From Allopseudospirillum japonicum (GTDB lineage: Bacteria > Pseudomonadota > Gammaproteobacteria > Pseudomonadales > Halomonadaceae), in NCBI RefSeq assembly GCF_900108915.1, contig NZ_FNYH01000004.1, forward strand, positions 124,001 to 188,000: a stretch of DNA of 64,000 nucleotides. Reading direction: 5' to 3'. Of the stretch, positions 21,885 through 32,844 are shown in pieces; positions within the stretch are counted from its first letter, which is position 1, and every line of letters begins with the position of its first letter. A model generated the notes under the pieces. That model saw only the letters and a program-made list of their open reading frames with translations, was not told where the DNA came from and did no database searches. Both the position numbers and the translations under genes were made by a program.

Positions 21885-23087
21885 CTAGAGGCCAAGCTGT
21901 TCAGCGACAAAATCAGCATCCTTGTCGCCACGACCAGATAAGTTCACTAAAATACAAGCATCTGCATCCAGTTCTGGCGCTTTTTGCATGGCCCAAGCCA
22001 GTGCATGCGCGGATTCTAGCGCTGGAATAATGCCTTCAATACGCGAGAGTTTAATAAAGGCATCTAAACAAGCTTGATCATCCACCGCATGATATTCTGC
22101 ACGGCCTAAATCTTTGAGATAACTATGCTGGGGCCCTACAGAAGGGTAATCTAATCCAGAAGCAATCGAATGCACTGGTAGCGGCTCGCCTTGGGGATCT
22201 TGCAGCATATAGGAATGGAAACCATGCATGGTACCGGGTTGGCCATAGCTTAAAGTCGCGGCATGATCACCGATCGCAAAGCCCCGACCGGCAGGTTCAA
22301 CACCGACTAACTTCACTTCGGGCAGGTCGAGAAAACCGGAGAAAATCCCCATCGCATTGGAACCACCACCCACGCAAGCGGCTACATAATCTGGTTGGCG
22401 GCCGGTGAGTTGTGGGAATTGTGTGCGCGCTTCACGACCAATAATGGATTGGAAATCGCGTACCATCATGGGGAAAGGGTGCGGACCGACGACAGAACCT
22501 ATGGCATAGATAAAGTTTTGTGGGTCTTCTAGATAAGCTTCAAAGGCACTATCGACTGCATCTTTTAAGGTTTGGGTGCCACGAGTCACACTAATCAGGC
22601 GGGCACCGAGAATTTTCATTTTGGTGACATTAGGATGCTCTTTAGCAATATCGACCGCACCCATATGAATTTCACAAGGTAAACCGACCAAAGCACAAGC
22701 GGTCGCCAAAGCCACACCATGTTGGCCTGCACCCGTTTCGGCAATGACTTTGGTTTTGCCCATATGCTTAGCTAAAAGCGCTTCACCTAAACAATGATTA
22801 ATTTTATGGGCACCTGTGTGGTTTAAATCTTCACGTTTTAAGTAAATACGTGCACCGCCACAATGCGCACTCAGGCGTTTAGCAAAATAAATAGGGCTGG
22901 GACGGCCCACATAATATTGATATAACTCGGCTAATTCATCCTGATAGGCTTGAGTTTGGCTAATTTCCACATAGGCTTGGGCGATTTCATCCATAATTTT
23001 TTTTAGATGCTCAGGGACGGCTTGCCCGCCATATGGGCCAAAAAAACCTTGGGCATCAGGTTGCATTAGGGTGTCTACAGAGGTCAT
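21885..23087 (-). CDS. trpB: Tryptophan synthase beta subunit
   Basis: PLP enzyme joining indole and serine to tryptophan. 400 residues from the ATG at 23087, after AAGGA; the start at 23135 adds a non-family leader. The PLP lysine is in [22 protein letters not shown] and the phosphate loop [11 protein letters not shown] are intact, and the end NLSGRGDKD is typical. No trpA follows, which is unusual. The stretch [20 protein letters not shown] and the loop [13 protein letters not shown] differ from the E. coli type and recall a second TrpB lineage; transfer is possible but not shown. It sits 74 bases after cysB, same strand. Confidence 0.94.
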   Translation of the reverse strand: MTSVDTLMQPDAQGFFGPYGGQAVPEHLKKIMDEIAQAYVEISQTQAYQDELAELYQYYVGRPSPIYFAKRLSAHCGGARIYLKREDLNHTGAHKINHCLGEALLAKHMGKTKVIAETGAGQHGVALATACALVGLPCEIHMGAVDIAKEHPNVTKMKILGARLISVTRGTQTLKDAVDSAFEAYLEDPQNFIYAIGSVVGPHPFPMMVRDFQSIIGREARTQFPQLTGRQPDYVAACVGGGSNAMGIFSGFLDLPEVKLVGVEPAGRGFAIGDHAATLSYGQPGTMHGFHSYMLQDPQGEPLPVHSIASGLDYPSVGPQHSYLKDLGRAEYHAVDDQACLDAFIKLSRIEGIIPALESAHALAWAMQKAPELDADACILVNLSGRGDKDADFVAEQLGL

Positions 23088-23161
23088 ATCCGCTTTCCTT
23101 GGTGGTTGATGTGATCTTTTGTGAGAGGGCAACAAGTATACGCTTTGCAGTACACTGGCCT

Positions 23162-24142
<981 letters not shown>

Positions 24143-24331
24143 CTAAAGGAATAAAAAATAATAATTACATTACTTTAAGCTATATTAAAGCGCATCACAA
24201 GCTTAGGAGGAACACAGCGTGTGCTGATGTGAACAGAAGTTGCGCCGATAAGCCTTTAATGCTGAGCAACAAATACTCTAAACTAGAATGTTCGTCCCTT
24301 TCCCATTGATCTTTGTAATAGGTGATTTCAC

Positions 24332-25084
24332 GTGTCCCTAGGTGTACGTCTTTACACAGGACTCATTTACGCTTTACGTTGGCTCAGGCGTCATATGGCG
24401 CATGGTGTGCCTTTGTTGGCTGCCCTTGCCTTGTTTGCTTGCGCGACTTATGTGTTGACAGCCTTACTCAGTTTTTCTGCACAAGATCCTGGATGGACAC
24501 ATGTCAACGAATTCACCCAAGTAGAAAATTGGCTGGGTATGACAGGTGCTTGGTTGGCAGATGTGCTTTTAAGTGTCTTAGGTTATGGCGCTTATATGGG
24601 CGTTTTTCTGCTGATCTGGTGGGGTATTTGGTTAGCTTTAATGCCGATGCGTCATACGGATTTTGATCCTCTCATGCTGGCTTTACAGGTCTTTGGTGCC
24701 GTGGCTATCTTATTGGCTGCTTGTGCATTATCCGCATTATATTTGTATCATACGCCCAATAATTTTCCTTTTAATTCAGGTGGTTTGTTGGGTGAAAGCC
24801 TGTTGCAGTTCTTGTGGCCTTTGCTTGGTACTTGGGGGGTAACCTTGTTATTTTTTATTGCCTTGCTGGCTGGTTGGGTGCTGTTAACAGGCGTGTCTTG
24901 GTTTAGGGTCATGGATGAAATTGGCTTTGCTTTGGTGAGCATCTGGAACCTGATTCAAGGCCAATGGTATGAGTTGGAACAAGAGCGCCAAGAACTTCAG
25001 CATGAACTTGCGCATCAATACCCTAGCCATGAGGCTTATACGCCTTATGATCCGCCTGATTCGTACTCATCAAAAGGATCTTAA
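24332..25084 (+). CDS. ftsK: FtsK N-terminal membrane domain only, motor absent
   Basis: 250 residues with four hydrophobic segments (about 24-48, 70-98, 108-135 and 150-190) in the pattern of the FtsK 4TM domain: FSAQDPGWTH, then LGYGAYMGVFLLIWWG, NNFPFNSGGLLGES and LFFIALLAGWVLLTG. This domain anchors FtsK at the division septum. A short charged tail follows and the frame ends at TAA 25082-25084. The linker, the P-loop translocase and the gamma domain (about 500 or more residues) are missing, and lolA begins three bases later. The start is GTG at 24332. Either a deletion product or a genuine short gene whose motor is encoded elsewhere. Confidence 0.85.
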   Translation: MSLGVRLYTGLIYALRWLRRHMAHGVPLLAALALFACATYVLTALLSFSAQDPGWTHVNEFTQVENWLGMTGAWLADVLLSVLGYGAYMGVFLLIWWGIWLALMPMRHTDFDPLMLALQVFGAVAILLAACALSALYLYHTPNNFPFNSGGLLGESLLQFLWPLLGTWGVTLLFFIALLAGWVLLTGVSWFRVMDEIGFALVSIWNLIQGQWYELEQERQELQHELAHQYPSHEAYTPYDPPDSYSSKGS

Positions 25085-25087
25085 TTT

Positions 25088-25780
25088 ATGATACGCCTAA
25101 AGGCTTTATGTCAGGTTACTGCTGGGCTTTTGTTTATGCTCCTTAGTACGTTAGGTAGCCTACAAGCTGCGAACCGAGATGCTCAAGCCCTGCATCAACA
25201 TCTGACAAAAATGCACGCGCTCAGTGCGCATTTTACTCAGCAGATTTTAAATGCCAGAGGCACTCAAATACAGCAAGTCAGTGGTTATTTAGCTTTGGAG
25301 CGCCCACATTATTTTTATTGGCAAACGTTGGCCCCTTTTCCGCAGGAAATTGTAAGTAATGGTCAGCAACTTTGGGTGTATGACCCAGATCTTGAGCAGG
25401 TCAGTTTGCATACTTTGGATGAACAAGCCCATAAAACCCCAATTGCTGTGTTACTTGGTAATTTTGAGCAGCTCAGTCGCCACTATCAGGTAAGTCAACT
25501 CGGTGGCACAGCCAAAGCAGTGCAAATGTTCCAATTGGTCCCCTTGACTGAGACTAACTTATTTACCCATTTGCAAGTTCGTTTTGTCGATGGGGTGCTT
25601 GACCAACTGACCTTTGCAGATACCTTAGGGCAACAAACTCGGATTGATTTAGATCGAGTACACCTCAATCCTGAGCTTGATCCTAGCCAGTTTGAATTCC
25701 AGATTCCAGAAAATACCGAGGTGATTCGTGCTTTACAGGCAGAAAGTCCACCACAGCCGCAAAGCCTAACTACAGAGTGA
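25088..25780 (+). CDS. lolA: Outer-membrane lipoprotein carrier LolA
   Basis: Periplasmic chaperone that takes lipoproteins from LolCDE to LolB. 230 residues with a signal peptide cut near SLQAANRDA. The mature part shows HFTQQILNARGTQIQQVSGYLALERPHYFYWQT in pieces, LWVYDPDLEQV, and the usual closing segments. AAAGGA overlaps the end of the shortened ftsK, so translation is coupled to it. Slightly longer at the C-terminus than the E. coli protein. Confidence 0.95.
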   Translation: MIRLKALCQVTAGLLFMLLSTLGSLQAANRDAQALHQHLTKMHALSAHFTQQILNARGTQIQQVSGYLALERPHYFYWQTLAPFPQEIVSNGQQLWVYDPDLEQVSLHTLDEQAHKTPIAVLLGNFEQLSRHYQVSQLGGTAKAVQMFQLVPLTETNLFTHLQVRFVDGVLDQLTFADTLGQQTRIDLDRVHLNPELDPSQFEFQIPENTEVIRALQAESPPQPQSLTTE

Positions 25781-25790
25781 GAAACCTAGC

Positions 25791-26174
25791 ATGCAATATT
25801 GGTGGGCCGTTGCCTTGGGTGGTGCTTTTGGCGCTTTAGCACGTTATGCAGGGGTTGCTTGGGTGAGTGGGCACCTAGGGCGTGCCTTCCCGTGGGGAAC
25901 CTTAAGCGTCAATGTATTAGGCTGCTTCTTGCTCGGTTTTTTGTTTGTTTGGCTGGTGGAGTTCTTAAAAACGGCCCCACATTGGCAAGCCGTTTGTATG
26001 ACGGGATTTGTGGGGGCTTTCACCACTTTTTCCACCTTCGCATTAGAAAGTTTACAATTAGCACAACATCAAGGTTGGTCATTCGCCCTCCTCTATATGG
26101 GCACAAGCCTGATCTTAGGTTTAGGCAGTCTTGCCTTGGGGATTGGCCTAGGCCGTTGGTGTTTTGCTATGTAA
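25791..26174 (+). CDS. crcB: Fluoride channel Fluc
   Basis: 127 residues, four membrane helices. GGAFGALARYAG, LSVNVLGCFLLGF (with the conserved Asn) and GFVGAFTTFSTFALE are hallmarks of the dual-topology fluoride exporter. It is the only copy in view. It starts 10 bases after lolA, so belongs to the same operon. rarA, which usually stands between these two genes in relatives, is absent. Confidence 0.95.
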   Translation: MQYWWAVALGGAFGALARYAGVAWVSGHLGRAFPWGTLSVNVLGCFLLGFLFVWLVEFLKTAPHWQAVCMTGFVGAFTTFSTFALESLQLAQHQGWSFALLYMGTSLILGLGSLALGIGLGRWCFAM

Positions 26175-27488
<1,314 letters not shown>

Positions 27489-27512
27489 TCCTATTAACTC
27501 AACAAAAGTGGG

Positions 27513-27546
27513 ACACCCCTTGTACGCAATTGCATACAAGGGGTGT
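27513..27546 (+). terminator. Strong hairpin after serS
   Basis: ACACCCCTTGTA and TACAAGGGGTGT pair perfectly over 12 bp, 24 bases past the serS stop. No T-run follows. It separates the ftsK-serS operon from the RNA gene downstream. Confidence 0.6.
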
Positions 27547-27608
27547 GTGCGAACAGCAGTAGAAGCAGTATTAAAAACCTGTATTTTGTAGGTTAAAAAC
27601 AGCAAGAC

Positions 27609-27636
27609 TTTGATTTTTAATCTATTTTTTTATACA
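27609..27636 (+). promoter_or_regulatory. Candidate promoter of the GGA-rich RNA
   Basis: TTTGAT (27609-27614) and TATACA (27631-27636) are separated by 16 bases; transcription would start near 27643. The -35 is poor, as expected of an activated promoter. An imperfect CTGT...ACAG inverted repeat lies ~30 bases further upstream, but no clear GacA/UvrY box was found. Confidence 0.35.
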
Positions 27637-27642
27637 TGAAAG

Positions 27643-28190
27643 GTGGTAAACCCAAATATCACCCCCTTGCAGTCTAGGGAGAAGTCTCCTAGTATTAAGT
27701 CATGGGCAGGGACACAAGGACACGGAAAGGCAAAAGCCCTTAAGGAAAAAACCTAGATTAGGATGCGGGTTGAGGGAAGTAAAAAGGCAGGGATCAAAAA
27801 GGAAGAATACTAAGGATAGATAGGATGTCAAGGGTGTAAGGATACCCAAGTAAGGACACGCACCAAGGAGCTATTGGATAATAGAGTAGGGTACACAAGC
27901 GACAGGATGTCACTAAAGTGCAAGGAGTATCACAGGGAGCACAAAGCGAAGGACGCGTTTTTCATCAGGAAGATGTGTTTAGGGAAAGCAAAGGAAGCTC
28001 AAAGGAAGGGAAAGACTTTCAGGATGAAAGTAAGCTTAGGATAAGCATCAAGGAGAGCCAAGGGGTGTTTGCGCTAGGAAGCCAATCAAGGACAAGACAC
28101 CACGTAAAAATAAGGACAGTGTCTAGGATGGATGCTTAGCTGGGGAGAGGCAATGGACGAAATATGGGCGGCAAATATGTCGCCCTTTTT
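27643..28190 (+). ncRNA. Long CsrB/RsmZ-like regulatory RNA that would sequester CsrA
   Basis: A gene-free stretch with about 34 GGA triplets on the + strand and only one on the other. Most are AAGGA, TAGGA or CAGGA, the CsrA/RsmA binding form. Many sit in loops of small perfect hairpins: CTA-AGGA-TAG (27810), CTATT-GGAT-AATAG (27871), GAC-AGGAT-GTC (27901), GCG-AAGGA-CGC (27946), CATC-AGGAA-GATG (27963), ACTTTC-AGGAT-GAAAGT (28015), GCTTA-GGA-TAAGC (28034) and GCT-AGGA-AGC (28073). It ends in a standard terminator. Family knowledge: CsrB-type RNAs titrate the translational repressor CsrA and are switched on by BarA/UvrY (GacS/GacA). At ~550 bases it would be longer than E. coli CsrB (~370). 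The 5' end is a guess. Confidence 0.8.
28166..28190 (+). terminator. Intrinsic terminator of the GGA-rich RNA
   Basis: GGGCGGCA and TGTCGCCC pair (one G-T) around AATA and are followed by TTTTT. The T-run is on the + strand only, so it does not serve the convergent trmA gene and marks a + strand transcript in this gap. Confidence 0.85.
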
Positions 28191-28203
28191 CTGTGCCTGA
28201 ATT

Positions 28204-29325
28204 TTATCTAGGCTGTAAAAAAACGCCGATTTCAGCATGGTGCGTGTAGGGAAATTGATCAAAAAATGCCCAACGCTTAATGACATGTGTGCGCGTTAAC
28301 GTGTGCAAGTTAGCCGCTAGGGTTTCTGGGTTACAAGAAATATAGAGTAAATTTTTATAGCTAGAAACCTGCTGCAAGGTCGCTTCATCCAAGCCAGCAC
28401 GCGGTGGATCGACCAAAACAGTCGAAAATTGGTAATCTGCTAATTTCAAGGCCTGAATCTTACGGCTTTCTGCTAACTCGCCTGCTAAAGCTTGTGCTAG
28501 GGTTTCACTTGAGATAGGTGCTACTTGTAGATTGGCTATTTGGTTAAGCTCTAAATTATAGGCAGCAGATTTTACAGAGGTTTTGGATATTTCTGTGGCG
28601 AGTATCCGTGGGAAATTCTCTGCCAGTGCAAGACTAAAATTGGCATTACCACAATACAATTCTAGTAAATCCCCAGTTAACCCTTGAGTGACTTCCTGTG
28701 CCCAACTTAACATGTGTTGGCACACGCTGGCATTTGGCTGGGTAAAAGTAGTTTCCACTTGCTGATATTGTAAAGTACGCCCTGCCACAACAAATTTTTC
28801 AATCACATAATCTTGTGTCACCACTTTTTTTTGCTTGCGCGCGCGCCCAATTAAATGTAGTTCAGTAGCTAAAGGCGCTAACTGTTGGCGCAGTGCATGG
28901 GCAGCTTCTTCCCAAGTATCATCGAGCTGGCGGTGATAAATTAGGCTAATCACGGCCTGATCTGTGGTACTAGTTAAAAACTCGACTTGAAATAGTTTAT
29001 GACGCAACTGTGGCCAGTGGCGGATGGCATCTAGTAACGCGGGCATTAAGCGATTAATAAGCTGATTTGCGACAGAGTAAGTATCCATACGGACCCGTGC
29101 GGGTTTACCGCGTGCATCCATGTTGTCTGTATCAAACATCACATAGTACAAGTCTTCATCTTGGTGCCAAAGACGAAATTCTGCACGCATTCTGTAATGG
29201 CTGGGTTCTGACGGAAAAATCTCTAACTCAGGAGGAGAAAAGAGCGCAAAATGCTGTTGGAGTGCTTGTGCTTTGTCAGCAAGCAGTTGTGGATATTGTG
29301 TAGGATCGACTTGGGGTAGACTCAC
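28204..29325 (-). CDS. trmA: tRNA (uracil-5-)-methyltransferase
   Basis: Makes 5-methyluridine at position 54 in the T-loop of tRNAs. About 373 residues. The N-terminal half has FRLWHQDEDLYYVMFD. The SAM-binding half has LLELYCGNANFSLALA, DPPRAGLDE and the nucleophile Cys in ISCNPETLAANL. The frame can start at TTG 29331, but GAGG is better spaced for the GTG at 29325, which I choose. Confidence 0.94.
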   Translation of the reverse strand: MSLPQVDPTQYPQLLADKAQALQQHFALFSPPELEIFPSEPSHYRMRAEFRLWHQDEDLYYVMFDTDNMDARGKPARVRMDTYSVANQLINRLMPALLDAIRHWPQLRHKLFQVEFLTSTTDQAVISLIYHRQLDDTWEEAAHALRQQLAPLATELHLIGRARKQKKVVTQDYVIEKFVVAGRTLQYQQVETTFTQPNASVCQHMLSWAQEVTQGLTGDLLELYCGNANFSLALAENFPRILATEISKTSVKSAAYNLELNQIANLQVAPISSETLAQALAGELAESRKIQALKLADYQFSTVLVDPPRAGLDEATLQQVSSYKNLLYISCNPETLAANLHTLTRTHVIKRWAFFDQFPYTHHAEIGVFLQPR

Positions 29326-29347
29326 AAACAAACCTCGATTAAAAAAC

Positions 29348-30211
29348 CTAGAAACTTGATTCTAGGGAATCCAAAGTAACTTCAGGGATTAAGTGGTGAT
29401 GCAGATGTAATGCATAGGCTTGCGAACAGGCCGCTAACTGTGCACGTGCCTGTCCGGATTGGGTGTCGGTGAACCAGACATGCCCACCTTTTTGCATAGG
29501 GATTTGTGGATAAGTATAGTGCAAAGCTAACACTTCTAACGTGCGTCGTGCCACCGCTGCCCCAGAATCGACCCATTGCCAATGAGGGGCTAGGCTGCTG
29601 AGCTCACTTAATAATAAAGGAAAATGTGTACATCCGAGTACGACTGTATCTAAATGCGGATGCAATAATAAAGGCTGTAAACTTTGCATTAATGCCTGAG
29701 GCTTGATTGGGTGACCAGCTAACTTGGCTTCTGCCAAGGGAACTAAATCCGCAGCACCTAAGCGTACCACTTCACAGTCAGCGGCAAAACTTGCTATTAA
29801 AGCATCTGTATAGGGGCGACGAATCGTCGCTGGTGTTGCTAGTAAGGCGAAACAGCGATTTTGACTGATTTGGGCAGCAGGTTTAATAGCAGGCACTACA
29901 CCAATAATGGGCACAGCGAGCACGGCTCTTAGTTGCTCTAAAACTAGAGTGCTGGCGGTATTACAGGCAAGGACGAGAGCACTTGCGGGGGCTTGTGCCA
30001 AGCAAGTATGTAAAACGCTCAAAATACGCTCGATTAACCAAGCATCATCCTTAAGTCCATAAGGGCAAGCAGCATTATCAGCAACATAGTTAATTTCGAG
30101 CTGAGGACACGCATGACGTAAGCTTTGGACAATACTTAAGCCACCCATACCAGAATCAAATACGAGCACAGGCGCAAGAGATATAGGGGTAAAAGAGCGA
30201 GGCATACTCAT
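29348..30211 (-). CDS. murI: Glutamate racemase
   Basis: Supplies D-glutamate for peptidoglycan. 287 residues. VFDSGMGGLSIVQ, the first catalytic Cys in LACNTAST and the second in LGCTHFPLL are intact, and ADNAACPYG is typical. AGGAT precedes the ATG at 30211. The gap to trmA is 22 bases, so they may be cotranscribed. Confidence 0.95.
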   Translation of the reverse strand: MSMPRSFTPISLAPVLVFDSGMGGLSIVQSLRHACPQLEINYVADNAACPYGLKDDAWLIERILSVLHTCLAQAPASALVLACNTASTLVLEQLRAVLAVPIIGVVPAIKPAAQISQNRCFALLATPATIRRPYTDALIASFAADCEVVRLGAADLVPLAEAKLAGHPIKPQALMQSLQPLLLHPHLDTVVLGCTHFPLLLSELSSLAPHWQWVDSGAAVARRTLEVLALHYTYPQIPMQKGGHVWFTDTQSGQARAQLAACSQAYALHLHHHLIPEVTLDSLESSF

Positions 30212-30522
30212 ATCCTAGGGGCTTGGCAAAAGCATTTTACTGAAAACACAAGAATAACATTCCGACCTAGGAAAAGACACGCGAGTCCTTAACTGCTCTG
30301 ACGAAGTGGGCACTTGCAAGGCAAAGACCAACAATCTGGATAAAGAGAAGAGCAATAGAGGTCTATTGATAGGATGGCCACCCGAGCGATCAAGTAGGAT
30401 ACGGACTCAAGATAGTTATTCAGGTCTTTCAAGAAGCCTGCATAAGATAGAAAACTGAAATAAGCAATCGCAAAGAAGGTAGCGTAAACAATACACGCTT
30501 AGGAAGGCACTAACGACCTTGA
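30212..30522. other. Gene-free spacer between murI and the tRNA
   Basis: No reading frame, terminator or clear promoter is visible. It has a few AGGA triplets but no enrichment beyond chance. The murI promoter must lie here on the minus strand. Confidence 0.5.
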
Positions 30523-30599
<77 letters not shown>

Positions 30600-30630
30600 T
30601 GATTGAATCGCGGCATATTATAAAAGGTAT

Positions 30631-30660
30631 TTCCCCTTAAAGCTAGCCCTTAAGGGGGAA
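30631..30660 (-). terminator. Hairpin after flgT
   Basis: TTCCCCTTAA and TTAAGGGGGAA form a long stem with one bulged base, six bases past the flgT stop on the minus strand. It has no proper T-run; it probably separates flgT from the tRNA. Confidence 0.5.
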
Positions 30661-30665
30661 AATAT

Positions 30666-31886
30666 TTACCAAGCCACCACAATATCACCTTGCTGAATAT
30701 TCATGCTCACAGGTAAAGCAGGGATTTCTCCAACAGAAAAATTCGGCTGCACTTTTTTCAAAGTGACGACCATATCTACGCTTTCCATTTCGCGATAAGC
30801 GCGTTGTTGTGCATCAAAGAAGGTGCTAATACGATACAAGCTGAGGGTATCGCCAGGCTGTAATCCAGAACTGGAACCTGCTTCCAGATACAAGTTTTTT
30901 TCTTGTGTGCGTAAAATACGGGTCATAAAAGGTTGGCAACCGAGCAGTTGGTGTGCATCCATAGCTACTAAATCGAGGAGCTGATCGATTTTTAGACCAT
31001 ACTCACTACCCCAAAAACCGGGCGTAGCAAAGCCAGTTTTTAACGTGCGATCTTCCAGCCAATGGCCGGTCAGTTTATATTGGCGCTGGCCAACTAAAGC
31101 GCCACTAAAGCCCTCATAAATGTACAAATCGAGCTTGAATTCACGTAAAAAACGTTCCTCATCATAACGAATGGACTCAATTAAGCCGGGCAAACGCGGA
31201 CGTTCTTGTGCTAACCGAGGATTGACCATCGCCATAGAACGAATCGCGCCAGAAATCACATATTGGGTGCCCATTTGGGTAGCGACTTCTAATACATCTG
31301 TCAGCTGGTTTTGGCGGTTGATGTGTGTCGGCATGCTTTCAGGATCGGGTTGTACCTGAAAGCGCACCGCATCTAAAACGCGCAGGTGTTTTTTATTTTC
31401 CATTCTACGGATTAATTCACGTGGTAAGCTTTGGATGACATCCGCTAACCCCCCCATGCTAGCTTGCGCGGGTTGATCTAAATGGAAGCTGCTAATTGCG
31501 ACACTGCGTTGATAGCCATTACTAAACTCACCCCCGCAAGAGTCACTTTCTACCACTTCGGCACGGATGCTTAAATAAAGGACATTACCACGCACTTGCT
31601 CATGGAGTACTTCTAAATTGCGTACGCGTCCTTCAGAGCTCACGCTTAAATTATCGACGGAAACAGCACCATCTTGCATCCGCTGATGACTAGAAACAGA
31701 AGCACTTCCTTGTAAGGTCGCTTGGGCAATCGCATCACGAATTGCAGCACGGCGTGCGCTAATCAAATCTTGATGTTGAATCATGGCGCTGCCTGTCGCT
31801 TCGATCCAAATTGCATGTGCAGGCAGGCTCACCAATACAGAAAAACACAGCACCACAGCACTGCAAAGACGAATGAAATTACGCAT
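30666..31886 (-). CDS. flgT: Flagellar assembly protein FlgT
   Basis: 406 residues from the ATG at 31886, with a signal peptide ending at PAHAIWIEATG. The N-terminal segment (RRAAIRDAIAQATLQGSASVSSHQ), the middle domain (VAISSFHLDQPAQASMGGLADVIQSLPREL) and the C-terminal SH3-like part fit FlgT, which builds the outer H ring around the flagellar basal body in Vibrio. It follows flgP. Other flagellar genes are not in view, and flgO, the usual third member, is absent here. Confidence 0.85.
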   Translation of the reverse strand: MRNFIRLCSAVVLCFSVLVSLPAHAIWIEATGSAMIQHQDLISARRAAIRDAIAQATLQGSASVSSHQRMQDGAVSVDNLSVSSEGRVRNLEVLHEQVRGNVLYLSIRAEVVESDSCGGEFSNGYQRSVAISSFHLDQPAQASMGGLADVIQSLPRELIRRMENKKHLRVLDAVRFQVQPDPESMPTHINRQNQLTDVLEVATQMGTQYVISGAIRSMAMVNPRLAQERPRLPGLIESIRYDEERFLREFKLDLYIYEGFSGALVGQRQYKLTGHWLEDRTLKTGFATPGFWGSEYGLKIDQLLDLVAMDAHQLLGCQPFMTRILRTQEKNLYLEAGSSSGLQPGDTLSLYRISTFFDAQQRAYREMESVDMVVTLKKVQPNFSVGEIPALPVSMNIQQGDIVVAW

Positions 31887-31925
31887 AGGCAGGTCTCTTG
31901 AGGAAAACTTGATCAAGGTAAACAA

Positions 31926-31946
31926 CTAACCCCCTTAAGGGGTTAG
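31926..31946 (-). terminator. Hairpin between flgP and flgT
   Basis: CTAACCCC and GGGGTTAG pair perfectly around five bases, 11 bases past the flgP stop. Lacking a strong T-run, it may act as a partial terminator or RNA end, lowering flgT relative to flgP. Its CCCCTTAAGGGG core is shared with the hairpin after flgT. Confidence 0.5.
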
Positions 31947-31956
31947 TGATAAAGAC

Positions 31957-32598
31957 TTATTCCACCGCGTAATGGCCACTGGTGCGTCCTGTCACAGTCG
32001 CAGGAGAAATAACCGTGGTTGATCCCATAGGCGTGGCAACGGCGGAATCATAAATAACGCCACGTTGTTGTGGCATTTCACCATGTACGCTGGTGCGCAT
32101 ACAGTAAGGGTGTGCCTGTATGCCTGTTGTGGTCACAAAGTGATCTAAGCAATAACGCGTGGCTGGTTCTAAGACTAATTCCATCACAGTTTCATAACTG
32201 CCACCGCGTAACTCATTGACTTCTAAAACTTTGGCACCGCGAATGATACTATCGACATAACCACGGAACACATCGCTGCGGCTGGCCATATTTTCTACAG
32301 TTGAGTTACCTTGCAAGCGAATACCATAAACACGTTCTGCTAAAGAGCGGTAAGCATCGAGCTTAGATGCCCGCATGGCTAGGAGTTGTTTTTGAGTCGT
32401 ATTTAAACGCGCATTATTGGAAGGTGCACCATAGCCTGTCACACGGACCACGACAGGATCAGGATACATAAGTTTTAGATCATGCACATTGGCAACAGCA
32501 TTCGCGGTGGCTTGGTTGTGAACTACGGTCGTTCCTGCACAACCGCTCAGTACTAAGGCACTGGAAATAACAGCAGCAGCAAGCAAGGTTGGCTTCAT
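31957..32598 (-). CDS. flgP: LPP20-type flagellar lipoprotein FlgP
   Basis: 213 residues. A signal peptide ends in the lipobox LVLSGCAG, giving a lipidated Cys near residue 20. The LPP20 domain is seen in QKQLLAMRASKLDAYRSLAERVYGI, the hallmark of FlgP. It helps form the outer-membrane ring of sheathed or polar flagella in Vibrio and Campylobacter. It is followed by flgT after 70 bases and preceded by a sigma-54-like promoter. Confidence 0.85.
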   Translation of the reverse strand: MKPTLLAAAVISSALVLSGCAGTTVVHNQATANAVANVHDLKLMYPDPVVVRVTGYGAPSNNARLNTTQKQLLAMRASKLDAYRSLAERVYGIRLQGNSTVENMASRSDVFRGYVDSIIRGAKVLEVNELRGGSYETVMELVLEPATRYCLDHFVTTTGIQAHPYCMRTSVHGEMPQQRGVIYDSAVATPMGSTTVISPATVTGRTSGHYAVE

Positions 32599-32677
32599 AG
32601 GTTAAACTCCTTCAGTAATCTTTGCAGGTGCAAGCAAGCAGACTTCAATAAAATCAGGTATAAAAAGCGCGCGGTTT

Positions 32678-32693
32678 TGCAGGCACTATACCA
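32678..32693 (-). promoter_or_regulatory. Candidate sigma-54 promoter of flgP-flgT
   Basis: On the minus strand TGGTATAGTGCCTGCA has GG and GC exactly 10 bases apart, the obligatory spacing of RpoN promoters, and good TGG/TGCA surroundings. It lies 80 bases before the flgP start. Flagellar genes of this class depend on RpoN in Vibrio. No enhancer site was identified. Confidence 0.45.
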
Positions 32694-32844
32694 AAAGCTT
32701 ATGGGGATGTCGTGAAATACCCCGTCTTATGGGCTACGGGGGGCAAGTTCGATGTCGACATCCAAAATGCTAGTGTATCTGGATTTCTTGATAAGTCTTT
32801 ATTTAACGGCCATGGATAGAAAAAATTAATTTTTAGGGGGTGCT

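Noticed and set aside
25060-25100. Programmed frameshift continuing ftsK into a motor domain
   Set aside because: lolA begins at once in another frame with a clear signal peptide; there is no room for a motor.
25700-25790. Fluoride riboswitch before crcB
   Set aside because: The gap is only ten bases inside an operon and holds no pseudoknot-like structure.
27918-28139. 73-codon reading frame in the GGA-rich gap
   Set aside because: Its composition follows from the AAGGA repeats, it has no family look, and the structural evidence favours an RNA.
30236-30520. A second CsrB-like RNA in the murI-tRNA gap
   Set aside because: It has a few AGGA triplets, but only about six GGA in 280 bases, near chance, and no terminator.
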